From NCBI GenBank assembly GCA_963931925.1, contig OZ007571.1:42536279-42600278 (forward strand): DNA of 64,000 nucleotides, read 5' to 3'. Shown here piece after piece: positions 36,401-45,949 of this stretch. The notes below the pieces were generated by a model. The model was not told the DNA's origin, did no database searches, and was given only the letters and a program-made list of their open reading frames with translations. Both the position numbers and the translations under genes were made by a program. The DNA comes from Onchidella celtica (taxonomy: Eukaryota > Mollusca > Gastropoda > Systellommatophora > Onchidiidae). Each line of letters opens with the position of its first letter. Positions within the stretch are counted from its first letter, which is position 1.

Positions 36401-37660
36401 AATCCTGCAAAAATCTAATTTGGAGTAGGCAAACCTATCAAGCAATGGCCAGATGTTACTGCTAGGTGGAAATGTTATAAATTTACATCATATTCCCACC
36501 TTAAAGAATGCCACTTGCGGTTGTGAAACCGACATGAATAAACACAGTCTGCAATCTGTCACAATTATACTAATGTTGTTTCTAAATATTTCCAGCTATA
36601 ACTACTGTTTCTAGACTGGTGTCTGTAGCTTAAAGGCCCGTCTGTCTTATTTGATTCCCCGCTATATTATTATTCAACAACAGCGATCACGAATCTGCTC
36701 TGCTGTAATACCATGTTGTGCCACTACCTCCAATATCCCCAAGCAAAATAACATTTAAACCCCGATATACGCCTCTGGGGTGCTTTGAATTCCAGCTTTC
36801 ACTGAGACGACACGGAACATGGAAAAATGGCCAGGATAATTGGTGTGCTCACTTTGAACGTCAAGAGCTACAATAGCTGTCATTTTTAATAAGGTCGTCA
36901 CCGACACCTCCAATCATCAGAAAAATATATTAAACCCGATTTACACTACTTTCCGCCCCAGGGCTGCATTGAACATTCGCTTCCATTTGCAGGCTACGAA
37001 ACATCGAGAAAATGGCTTGCATATTTACGCAGCATTCATAGCACGCTCGCTTATCAAGTCAGGAACTTTCACAGCATAAACAATATAAGGAAAAAGAAAA
37101 TTTTAAATGCTATCTTCAGATCAAATTCAGCGCTAAAATATACACGATTTGGTCCACTTTAGTATTGAGAAAGACAAAAAAAATAAAAAAATGCAGCTGC
37201 TATTCCGAGAATGTGACATTCATCTTGTCGTGGTTCATACATAATGATGGTACCGGTGAAATGAGGGCATGAGATAGATTTAAATGTGAAAGTAAGTGGT
37301 ATGGTGGGCATGTTGAGAGAGGTAAATATATTAAGCCCAAGGCAACCGTCCTTGGCATAAGCATGGCAGAAGTATGACTTGAGTCTGACTCTTAAGGAAA
37401 TAATTGCATGACCTGTCAAACTTCAACGTCTTTTAACGAACTAAAGCACGCGGGGATGGAACATAATGTTCTTTTTCTCCCCCCCCCCCCCCCAACTCTC
37501 TCTTTAACGATGATAAGACAAATTCAGAAAATAATGCCATGCAGTAACAATCTAGATCAATGTTATAGCATTATTGACTCACTGATAACTTACCATTCAT
37601 TACAGTTGTCTGTGATTGTTTCCCCTTGTGCGTATGCCCGACCATCTTTCATGCAAGGCT
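23940..37660 (-). CDS. TINAG/TINAGL1-like (Swim-like) secreted papain-fold pseudoprotease, 5'-incomplete, ten coding exons
   Basis: Joined exons: 37660-37594, 35055-34945, 33973-33744, 32574-32424, 31642-31480, 30877-30832, 30174-30045, 27829-27784, 26249-26077, 24213-23940. Every junction is GT..AG and the phases agree, giving 462 residues (numbered from the first full codon, 37658). Residues 2-43 carry von Willebrand C-like cysteines (C2, C19, C22, C24, C38, C43). [16 protein letters not shown] (68-83) is the conserved TINAG linker. Residues about 104-355 form the papain domain. In [11 protein letters not shown] the catalytic cysteine is S129, whereas H293 (GFHSV) and N318 (ANSWG) remain, as does GCSGG (169-173). 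Known family members are secreted matricellular proteins that bind laminin and integrins in vertebrates and Wnt in Drosophila (Swim), and they lack protease activity. The extra basic tail (373-462) is unusual. Signal peptide and somatomedin-B-like exons are not visible. The function here is inferred from the family. Confidence 0.93.
24301..24470. repeat. Compound (CAGA)n-(GATA)n microsatellite in an intron
   Basis: CAGA repeats at about 24301-24356 grade into a nearly pure GATA array at 24363-24458. It lies about 85 bases upstream (in the gene's sense direction) of the acceptor of the last exon. It generates the long YLSIYLSI frames, which are not genes. Confidence 0.95.
24471..26076. other. 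Last intron of the TINAG-like gene; tandem CAAC tract and a minus-strand frame
   Basis: 25262-25340 is a degenerate CAAC/CCAA array. A minus-strand 119-residue frame (25471-25830) has an internal ATG at 25788 followed by a hydrophobic, signal-peptide-like start ([20 protein letters not shown]). A TATATA at 25814-25809 is only about 20 bases upstream of that ATG. The C-terminal half is proline-rich low-complexity sequence with no family match, so I do not call it a gene. Confidence 0.5.
26077..26249 (-). CDS. TINAG-like exon i: ANSWG segment and end of papain domain
   Basis: Encodes [20 protein letters not shown], then [20 protein letters not shown] and a charged stretch ending [13 protein letters not shown] holds the papain catalytic Asn position. 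Reading through the donor gives an immediate TAA (26075-26073), so intron retention would make a short-tailed form ending at RRLR. Confidence 0.95.
26340..26545. repeat. (ATC)n trinucleotide microsatellite in an intron
   Basis: Imperfect ATC/GTC array that reads as poly-Asp or poly-His in chance frames. It lies about 90 bases upstream, in the sense direction, of the acceptor of the ANSWG exon. Confidence 0.95.
26546..27783. other. Intron of the TINAG-like gene, no other feature
   Basis: AT-rich intron DNA. The 103-residue plus-strand frame at 27044-27355 is antisense to the gene and unrecognised. Confidence 0.55.
27784..27829 (-). CDS. TINAG-like exon h: 46-bp micro-exon
   Basis: Completes Gly-Trp-Gly and encodes [15 protein letters not shown], the strand leading to the Asn-containing loop. 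Entry uses the acceptor ccacag|A and the exit is a codon-boundary donor gtatgt. Confidence 0.9.
28486..28722. mobile_element. MITE-like inverted-repeat element in an intron
   Basis: AATGACAAGGTTCTATCTCC (28492-28511) and the reverse complement of AGAGTTAGAACCTTGTCATT (28695-28714) are inverted near-copies of one another, extending a few bases outward on each side. It is about 237 bp with no coding capacity. The exact ends and target duplication are unclear. Confidence 0.6.
28798..29425. repeat. 56-bp minisatellite, about 11 copies, in an intron
   Basis: The unit includes GGGCTAGATAATTCTAG, TTTTTAATTCTATTTCC and ACCATTATTCTATTTCAGTA. Copies differ by a few substitutions, and two successive copies share a variant with CTATTTCCATGCACC. 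On the plus strand every unit ends in a pyrimidine-rich tract plus CAG, like a 3' splice site, but the host gene is on the other strand. Confidence 0.93.
29426..30044. other. Intron of the TINAG-like gene, no other feature
   Basis: AT-rich intron DNA between the minisatellite and the histidine exon. Nothing else is recognised. Confidence 0.5.
30045..30174 (-). CDS. TINAG-like exon g: contains the conserved histidine
   Basis: Encodes [20 protein letters not shown], then [20 protein letters not shown] and ILG. The H in GFHSV is the papain catalytic histidine position. F-x-Y-x-x-GIY is a family hallmark. Confidence 0.95.
30325..30447. repeat. Second compound (CAGA)n-(GATA)n microsatellite in an intron
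   Basis: It has the same orientation and order as the array at 24301 (CAGA block then GATA block, with GATG interruptions). It lies about 150 bases upstream, in the sense direction, of the acceptor of the histidine exon. Confidence 0.95.
30832..30877 (-). CDS. TINAG-like exon f: 46-bp micro-exon
   Basis: Encodes [15 protein letters not shown] plus one base of the next codon. I-M-x-E-[IL]-M-x-N-GPV is conserved across papain-fold proteins. The acceptor is ttacag|GA and the donor CAAG|gtgagg. Confidence 0.92.
31480..31642 (-). CDS. TINAG-like exon e: papain domain middle
   Basis: Encodes [20 protein letters not shown], then [20 protein letters not shown] and [14 protein letters not shown]. 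It matches the GVV-S-x-x-CYP region of TINAG proteins. It ends exactly on a codon boundary with donor gtatgt. Confidence 0.93.
32424..32574 (-). CDS. TINAG-like exon d: papain domain, GCSGG segment
   Basis: Encodes [35 protein letters not shown] and [13 protein letters not shown]. The S-x-Q-x-L-x-x-C...GCxGG pattern is diagnostic of C1A-fold proteins. The acceptor is ggtcag|GT and the donor GG|gtaggt. Confidence 0.95.
33024..33240 (+). repeat. Dispersed repeat, second copy (pair of 13640-13855)
   Basis: Aligns with 13640-13855 along its length (TTGTTTGTTCC, AACTGAGAAA, AGCTTGATA, CACAACGCATTTTAA, CTAACAGGTCTCC). It sits in the intron between the active-site exon and the GCSGG exon. The class is unknown; no RT frame or Pol III boxes were noticed. 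Confidence 0.65.
33744..33973 (-). CDS. TINAG-like exon c: linker and mutated active-site segment
   Basis: Begins [11 protein letters not shown] and ends with the papain active-site helix. [13 protein letters not shown] is the mature-domain start (papain LPxxFDxR), and [13 protein letters not shown] carries the oxyanion-hole Gln and the Ser that replaces the catalytic Cys. Papain enzymes normally have CWAFS here, so both the nucleophile and the usual Phe are changed (S129, H132). Confidence 0.95.
34945..35055 (-). CDS. TINAG-like exon b: cysteine-rich segment
   Basis: Completes the Cys codon to give CNEC, then [21 protein letters not shown] and the [16 protein letters not shown] linker. The spacing C-x2-C-x-C...W-x-C-x4-C is that of the family. 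111 bp, entry phase 2 and exit phase 2. Confidence 0.92.
35056..37593. other. Intron of the TINAG-like gene with a diverged internal duplication
   Basis: 36724-36833 and 36905-37016 are diverged direct copies (ACCTCCAATC/T, TTTAAACCCCGAT or TTAAACCCGAT, GGTGCTTTGAATTCCAGCTT or GGCTGCATTGAACATTCGCT). A CAA run lies at about 35862-35887 and a C run at about 37480. No further exon was found here. Confidence 0.5.
37594..37660 (-). CDS. TINAG-like exon a: start of the von Willebrand C-like segment
   Basis: Encodes [20 protein letters not shown] followed by E and the first two bases of a Cys codon. This matches the C-M-x-x-G-R-x-Y...DNCN segment of TINAG proteins. The acceptor is cacag|AG at 37661, and the donor is gtaagt. 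The exon enters with a split codon, which proves that an upstream exon exists. Confidence 0.88.
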
Positions 37661-38934
<1,274 letters not shown>

Positions 38935-39307
38935 GGCACACTAGCTAATTTTGATCGGCCAGCTAGTTGGATGGTGAAGTGACGACACTGAGTTTCAATG
39001 AGATTCAACTAGTCGGCTGGAGCGCCGGGTCTCATGGAAACTCATAATGTAACCGTCCAACTAGTCTGCTGGTGAGCCAGATCTCATGGAAACTCATAAT
39101 GTGACCATGCAACTAGTCTGCTGGTGCGCCAGACCTCATGGAAACTCATAATGTGACCATGCAACTAGTCTGCTGGTGCGCTAGATCTCATGGAAACTCA
39201 TAATGTGACCATGCAACTAGTCTGCTGGTGCGCCAGATCTCATGGAAACTCATAATGTGACCATCCAACTAGACGGCTGTGCCCCAGATCTCATGGAAAC
39301 TCATAAT

Positions 39308-40496
39308 TGTCACGAGTGGAGTGAGCGATAGTTAATAATTACGGGGGGAAAGGAGGAGAGTAAAATTAACGCACGTAGACAAGTAAGTTAAAGCGTGCAT
39401 GTTGTGAGTGGTGGGGGGTCTGAATGAGGCGAAAGCGCTGTATTACTGTCACTGCAAGTTAGAAGGTCCTACTGAACGGACGCTAGTAAGAGCCCAGCGG
39501 GCGAACATAAGGGGAGCAGTCGGAAGACGGATGAGAGTGTTTTTTCCAGTGATGACTGGTAGGTAGAACGTTGATTGATAATTATGATTGATGTATTATA
39601 TTATATTCGTTTACCATGATGTAAATAAGTATATGTGAGGAATGTGGAAGTCCTTGATATTGGATATAGCAATGTGCGCCATGAGCGATAGATGAAAGTG
39701 AGTTCATGGATTTGTAGCACGAGTGAGTATTGTGTACTCCGATGGAGGTGTGTTACCGTAAGATGTTTGGTGAGTGAAAGGTGAACTATTGTGTGTACGC
39801 TTCATGGGTTGTAAGGAGAAGTGGAGTGAATAGAAATGGTAGGGTATTATACCAATGTAATGTTATTCTTGTAGGTGTCGGGGACGGGCTAAAGAGCCGC
39901 CTCGGTGAGCACGGGGGATAGGCCAGCATAGGGCCGGAGGCCGCACATAGGCCAAGAGTGAGGCTGTCGGTGCAGGACAGTAGAGGCACATAAAGTCGTG
40001 GCAGTCAGGCCACGGACAGGGACGTAGATATGAGCGTGAATGTGATAATGTACTTTTGCCATGTTGATGGGCTAGTGAACTGATAATGTACTATTGCCAT
40101 GTTGATGGGCTATTGAAATGATAATGTGTTATTGCCCTGCTGAGGTGCTAGTGGAATGCTAAGGTGTATGACAATAGGAAGGTGATATTGAGGGACTGCG
40201 GTGCCAGTGAATTATTAATGTGCTATTAAGACCCTGAGGGGAGAGGCTGAGGCCGAAGTGCCTTTAGGAAGTAACTACCGGGTTGTGGATCCGAGGAAGA
40301 GTGCATGTGAGAATAAGGCCGTTGTACGGCAGTTAATTTCAATAATATAATGTATGTAATTGCGCTATTATCTGTATGATTATGTTTAAATAAATGTGTG
40401 AGTCTGATGGGTTGTTCTGTTAAGTGTTAAACTTGTTTGTTCGTGATTGTTGTCCTGTCATAAATTATTACATCTCCCAGTCTGGGATTTGTGACA
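39308..40496 (+). mobile_element. 5' LTR of an LTR retrotransposon
   Basis: Starts TGTCACGAGTGG and ends GGGATTTGTGACA, 1189 bp, matching the solo LTR at 72-1270 in the opposite direction. It is immediately followed by a primer-binding site, so it is a 5' LTR. The 67-residue minus frame inside it recurs in all three copies of the family and is not a gene. Confidence 0.9.
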
Positions 40497-40497
40497 T

Positions 40498-40511
40498 TGG
40501 GGGCTCGTCCG
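40498..40511 (+). promoter_or_regulatory. tRNA-Pro primer-binding site
   Basis: TGGGGGCTCGTCCG begins two bases after the LTR end. It is complementary to the last 14 bases of the usual metazoan tRNA-Pro 3' end, the primer used by several LTR retroelements. The match is lost after this point. Confidence 0.85.
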
Positions 40512-41004
40512 TTGTGACTCGTCCATTTTCGTAATATTTAGTTCTAGTTAGCTAGTAGGTATTTTTCAGTGGGCATTTGTTACTTTAGTTTTGTCCACGT
40601 AATACTTATCTTGTGGTAGGAATTTGTGTTGTCTTTGTTCGTGGGATGAATGGAAATTTCATGATGATATGATTTATGTGTATTTATGAATATGTATTAA
40701 TGCATGTATTACTATGAATATGTATTAATGTGTACTTAAAATTCTGCAGAGAGTGTGTGTGCCAGCCTGTAGAGGTCAAGCAGCCAGAGCTCCGAGACAA
40801 GGGGAGAGGTTATAGTCAGAAAAGTTAAGTAAAAGTCAAAATTTTTGTACCCTGGATTGAGGGCTGTCTGTTCTTCTGTCTTTTTCCGCTGTTTTTCTGT
40901 TTTTGTTGTAATTGATTATATGGGCGGTGGCGCGGGTTTGCTGTGGTGAGCGTAGTTTATCCTCTTCGGGAGGTGGGCTAAACTTGGAACCGCGTTCATC
41001 ACAT
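40512..41004 (+). mobile_element. LTR element leader fragment, no coding capacity
   Basis: About 490 bases follow the primer site. They include the segment at about 40650-40797 shared with the collapsed copy at 16336-16443. No gag or pol frame and no 3' LTR are present. The sequence returns to the 52-bp array at about 41005, so the rest of the element was lost or this is a rearranged copy. Confidence 0.75.
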
Positions 41005-41144
41005 CAAAATAGTCGGGTGGAGCGCCAGATCTCATGGAAACTCATAATGTGACCATCCAACTAGTCTGCTGGTGAGCCAGATCTCATGGAAACTCATAGG
41101 GTGACCATGCAACTAGTCGGCCGAGTAAAATCGACTGGTACACA

Positions 41145-42949
41145 TCTATTCTAGGCTAAAGGTGAAAACAATCACTCCGTTGTTGTCTTAAACTAAAGAG
41201 GTTCTGTCGGAAATCTGTCACGAGATACGGGTTTACGTGACTTTGTCAATGGTATACTCATTTTCTCATTAACATCAAAGGAAAGCGTACCTTGGACCTA
41301 TTTTCGCAACCAAAGACACGCATTTCTGAAGTTAATTAATAACATAGTGCATGTTGCCTTTGCCATTGCCTAATTAAAATAGAGCTTAGGCGTAATCAGT
41401 TACGAAAACCTTGCCTCGTATGAACAAGAATTTAGTTACCCGATTTTCCCTACATCAAAAACATCTGCATGTTGCTAAGATAATTACCTTCCCCGTGATA
41501 ATTGGAAAGCACTAATTACGCTAATCGAGTAGCAAGGCAGCAATGTCAATGTTGCATATTTTTTCATAAAAGTGAATGCAAGAAATATCTTAACTAGGCA
41601 TTTCATGGCCACAGAAAGTAGGCCATTGAAACTTTGCACAGAACTTTTGTTCTAGTTAATGCTGCTTCACTTGTAGGGCATTATATTATAGTGCATTTAC
41701 TGCTTTTGTTTTCTGCATCTTCTATATTACCTGACTTGCTTATATTTCAAGTCAGAATAGAATAATTCTTCAGAGATCTGTACAACACAATTGTACCAAT
41801 GTAGTCGAGTTTATACGGAGCTATTCAAATCGATCTGTGAAATTTAAACTGATGAAACTGAATACCAAACATAAATAAAGGACGGACTAAATAGACCGTG
41901 TAAGGCGCAGAGTGGCCGATATCTTGCCGACGCGCGGAAAAACCGAAGCTCAAATGTAGAAAAAAGTCAAACATGTTAAAATGCTTATCGCCAAAGTAAA
42001 ACGTGACACCGTTTGTAGATTTTCTACACATAAAGGTCTGTGGCTAACAGCGCACTGATTGAAATCTATTTTGCGTCGGTTTTGACACAGGCTTGAACCT
42101 CCTTTGAATCAACTGGTGAGACAAACTTATTTCAGTCTTACTGCAATGTGCGAGGCCCCGTTTAACTCTATATAACTCAAGAACCGAGGCAAAACATACT
42201 TGACACAGTGCACCGTAGACCTTCAAAAATCTTTCCAGAATCCCAAAGACAAAGGAAACTGACGTATTTCATGAATTATGAGATCTAACGAAACATCAGA
42301 GAAATCTTTATTTTGTAATGCTTATTGGAGAGCGATAGAGTGGACTCCTTTTCTAAAGTGCATAGAATCTCTAAAAGATAAGGTGTTCTTTTCGCCATGC
42401 GTATGTTCTTATTATTTTGTTCTCTACTGTCTCTTCTCTGTCTGTTTTCTCAGCAGCACTGCGAGATCTGAAAGGTCGACAGTGGAAGATGACGAAGACG
42501 ACGGCCATTACAATAACACCAACAACATGGCAAGGGTGTGAGGCGGTTTTGAAGTGTACGCCTAGCCAGAGCCCTTAAACGCGGGGGTGGAAGACACATG
42601 AAAGGCAAGTGACCCGGGAGGGGCTCCAACTCAGTGCCCTATCTTCCCTAAGCTCCTGTTCACCAGATACTTCAATAACAGCATAAGATATCCTTATTGT
42701 TTGTCATAAAATACATTCTGCCATAGCCAAATGTGCACACAACAAATAGAATTATCAGGTACAACAATGCATCATTTTTTGCGACTCTAGTGTTGCATTA
42801 CCTAAGTAGAGTTAACCTAGCATGTTGTCATTCTGCTGGTGATATTACATTATTAAGTTATATGGCGATTTTTTTGTACAAATGGCCACATTGTGTCACT
42901 GATATGTATACAGCAAGGCGTCATCCTATACTATCGTATTACTAAATCT
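41145..42949. other. No gene recognised
   Basis: AT-rich. Short frames at 41825-42226 (minus) and 42278-42541 (plus) have no recognisable motif or splice partners. Confidence 0.5.
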
Positions 42950-43304
42950 TTATGTTCCATCACGGCAGCTACGAGCTTCAGCGGACAAAACAAAATGAAA
43001 AGTTTCACGTTTGTCTCTCAGGTCACTCGGTACACTAGCATTCTTTACTTGGTGGCCCAAAGACTTGGGAATTCACTGCCTCAACACATTAGAGAAATAG
43101 AAAACACTGAAATGTTTAGGAAACACCTGAAAACACACCTTTTGAATTGATGGAATGCAATCACAGCTGTCTCTGGCGTTGGCCGACGTTTATGTAATAT
43201 GTTTTTGATATTGGTGAATTGAATATGAATTGAAGAATATGAAACGCCTAGAGTTTGCATTTGGTGGGATGAAGCGCAATATAAATATTATTTATTATTA
43301 TTAT
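42950..43304 (+). mobile_element. 3' end of an L2/CR1-like non-LTR retrotransposon
   Basis: Frame 42893-43150 ends in QRLGNSLPQHIREIENTEMF followed by RKHLKTHLLN and a stop. This is the familiar C-terminal end of ORF2 in the CR1/L2 group (consensus R-L-W-N-S-L-P..IR...F+..LK+.L). Upstream homology (LRASADKTK) continues in another frame, showing decay. The 3' tail runs GATGAAGCGCAATATAAATA into an ATT microsatellite at about 43285-43303, typical of these elements. Only the last few hundred bases are present, a 5' truncation. Confidence 0.85.
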
Positions 43305-43439
43305 AAAAGTGCGGAGTACAAGCAGCCAGACTTTAGCCCATGTCAGTGTGGTAAAGGAAAGGTGATGAGTGACCCAAGTCTAAAAGCAGCAACTGCGTTG
43401 TAGAGCTAATTAATCCTTCTTCCTTTCCACTTTCCCGTC

Positions 43440-43456
43440 TCCCCCTCCCCCTCCGC

Positions 43457-43487
<31 letters not shown>
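43440..43487. repeat. C-rich and (CT)n tract
   Basis: CCCCCTCCCCCTCCGCCCCC followed by CT dinucleotides. Confidence 0.8.
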
Positions 43488-43667
43488 ACTGTAAATAAAT
43501 TTGAGTTGGCAAGAGAAAAGCAGTTGGCATCCTCTATGCTCATTAATTCACACCGTTAATAATTTTGCCCACCGAAAACGTGTGTCTGATTGTTCAAGGA
43601 TTTCTTTCTAAAACATCTTTGCAGTGGTTATTGTCATGCCAGGCTCGCTTCTGCTTTTTCATACGCA

Positions 43668-43750
43668 AGCTGATGTCTTGTGTATAGACGACAATGGTAT
43701 AGAGTGATGGATGGCAAGGTATGCCGTAACAAAAAGAAGGGCTCATCTTA
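43668..43750 (+). repeat. About 80-bp repeat, copy 1 of 2
   Basis: Shares CAATGGTATAGAGTG, ATGGCAAGGTAT and TAACAAA..GAAGG.TCATCT with 44908-44990 in direct orientation, about 1.24 kb away. The class is unknown. Confidence 0.65.
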
Positions 43751-44907
43751 AGATGATCGTATCGCTACCAAAAAAAAATAAAAAAATAATCACGTAACTC
43801 AAACGAAGAATGAGATGCATTCAAGACACGCACAGTTTGAAATGGTGTAAAAATAAACAATTTACCTGAGAAACGGCGGGGGTTTTGTCAACACCTAAGA
43901 CCATAATAATACAAAAAGGACAACAAATGTATTATGAACGCAGATTGTTTGTGAAGAAACAATTTCCAGCGCTAGGAGGTCTATCTTTTGTTGATGGATT
44001 TTTGCCATGTCAGGACTTTGTAGACGTTTCTTATGAAAACAATCTGGTTCCTGTTTCATAATTTCAGAAATGTGCAGTTTTATAACTAACACGTCTCGGA
44101 AATATGTCAACCATTCTTTGGAATCTGCAGTTCGCAAGATAAGCTTATCCTTCTCCTTAGATTAACTGATGCCCTAATCAAAATATATGTATAATAAAGC
44201 TTGAACTAATGTTATAACAGTATCTTGTATTAGTGGCATGTTAGGTTATGTACATCTCATGGGATTCCAGTGAGGTTTTTGCAATAATGGCAAAAAAGGG
44301 ACATTTTTTCGTATTTAGTTGAAGTGAAAATTTGATATTTGGCTTCAGAACTGAATACATTATAAAATACATAAACTTTCCAAGCATAGCAAGTGTTTAT
44401 CATCCTTCCATTACCTTGAAAAATATAACACCGGTTTTGCCCCTAAGATAATTACTTCACTTCCTAGCATGCCGCTCGGAAGGTTTTCGGACTGCACTTT
44501 TTCTAGAGCAATATATCAGTCATGGCTCTCTGGAGTGTATCTTTTGTAGGAAACATTAACAAGAACGCCATTTTTTCCAGTTCCATTCCCCAGGGGTGTT
44601 AATGAGCCGGGATCTGTTATTTAGGTCTCATCAACTTACTATCTCTATGATTTACAGAATATAAATAAAATTCCACGGACAAAGAACCGGCCCAAGTGCG
44701 AATCCTTCCTGTGACTCATGATCTAAGACTTCCACATTTCTTCTGTACTGATGGCAATGCGTTATCCTCAAGACAGAGGTGTTTTTTTTTTCCCCTCCCT
44801 CTGGTTTTGTTTTGTCAACTGTTATTTACAGTGGTATTTGCACTGGGGAAAATCCAGACCAGGAGTCTAAGGGCACGGGGCCTCTTCACCGAGTTTATTG
44901 TCTGTGA
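43751..44907. other. No gene recognised
   Basis: AT-rich spacer between the two 80-bp repeat copies. The 80-residue minus frame at 43895-44137 is not recognised. Confidence 0.5.
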
Positions 44908-44990
44908 GAAAATCTGGTGTCTTGTTTCTGTCAATGGTATAGAGTGGTAGATGGCAAGGTATACCCTAACAAATGAAAGGTTCATCTCAA
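44908..44990 (+). repeat. About 80-bp repeat, copy 2 of 2
   Basis: Direct-orientation partner of 43668-43750. It contains CAATGGTATAGAGTGG and ATGGCAAGGTATA. Confidence 0.65.
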
Positions 44991-45273
44991 ACCTTATCAT
45001 GAAAATAAAAAAAAGAAAAGAAACATGCAAGTCTAACTCTTGCTTTGTTTCAATCCAGGGATTTGAAAATTAATGATAAGACACCAGTCTGACACACCTA
45101 AATACGATGATTCTATCCAAAGGTAATTGGGATGGTCTTTTTTGCAAACAGTTCAAATAGTCAACCTCCAGTTACAATGCTCTATAGAGTTTGATAAGTG
45201 CTCTGTAATTGTATTTTCTTAATAATGCATGCTTCCTTATTAAAATGTTTTACTGTTAGATGCAAATTTTCAT

Positions 45274-45580
45274 CCAGAGGTTTTGGTGCATTTTAAGTGC
45301 AAGTTTTTGTCCTGAGCTTTTGGCGCTTTAAGATGCATGTTTTTGTCCAAACGTTTTGGCGTTTTAGGATGCATGTTTTTGTCCAAAAGTTTTGGCGCTT
45401 TAAGATGCATGTTTTTGTCCAAAAGTTTTGGCGCTTTAAGATGCATGTTTTTGTCCAAAAGTTTTGGCGCTTTAAGATGCATGTTTTTGTCCAAAAGTTT
45501 TGGCGCTTTAAGATGCCTGTTTTTGTCCAAAAGTTTTTGGCGCTTTAAGATGCATGTTTTTTATCCAAATGTTTTGGGGA
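45274..45580. repeat. 36-bp minisatellite open on both strands
   Basis: About eight copies of a 36-bp unit (TTTTGGCGCTTTAAGATGCA followed by TGTTTTTGTCCAAAAG). Because 36 is divisible by three, repeated 12-residue frames run through it on both strands (DKNMHLKAPKLL on the minus strand). No start context, splice sites or homologues support translation. Confidence 0.92.
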
Positions 45581-45949
45581 TAACCGGTCAACTAACTAAA
45601 GGCTTTCCATAAATAAAAAAAATTATTTCAAATTTAAAATAGCTATAATATTTAAAATTCGCGCAGCCCTCAGATATTGTGCAACATACAAATGAAAAAA
45701 AAAAATCAGGTCTATTGAAGATAAGAAAAAGTGAATTGTCAGTGTATTGTGCAAAAGCCACCAACCTTCATTCCTCCTTTTGTTAGTTTTTTGGTTTGAT
45801 CCCAAATTTCTGACACGAACTGTTGCGCACCAGTAGGACACAACAATTAAAATCAGACCTCTATATCTAGTAAAGAGGTTAACAGGTGCCTCATAATAAA
45901 CAATAGCATTGATAAAGCTCCTGGTGTTAATTATTTTTAAAAACCTGTT

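Larger units (their letters stand above)
38935..41144. mobile_element. Foldback element with internal 52-bp tandem array, interrupted by an LTR insertion
   Basis: The left end at 38935 (CACACTAGCTAATTTTGATC, then GGCCAGCTAGTTGGATGGT) and the reverse complement of the right end near 41144 (GTACCAGTCGATTTTACTCG, then GCCGACTAGTTGCATGGTC) are diverged inverted copies. Between them is a tandem array of 52-bp units (CAACTAGTCTGCTGG, GCGCCAGATCTCATGG, AAACTCATAATGTGACC) at about 39003-39307, continuing at about 41005-41120. The units are themselves the inverted form of the left arm. The LTR sequence at 39308-41004 splits the array. The short relative at 11610-11707 looks like the unexpanded form. 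Confidence 0.72.

Noticed and set aside
42440..42540. Minus-strand Cys-rich frame (CCWCYC) as a possible somatomedin-B exon
   Set aside because: Cysteine spacing does not fit the domain and the frame runs into a stop without usable splice sites.
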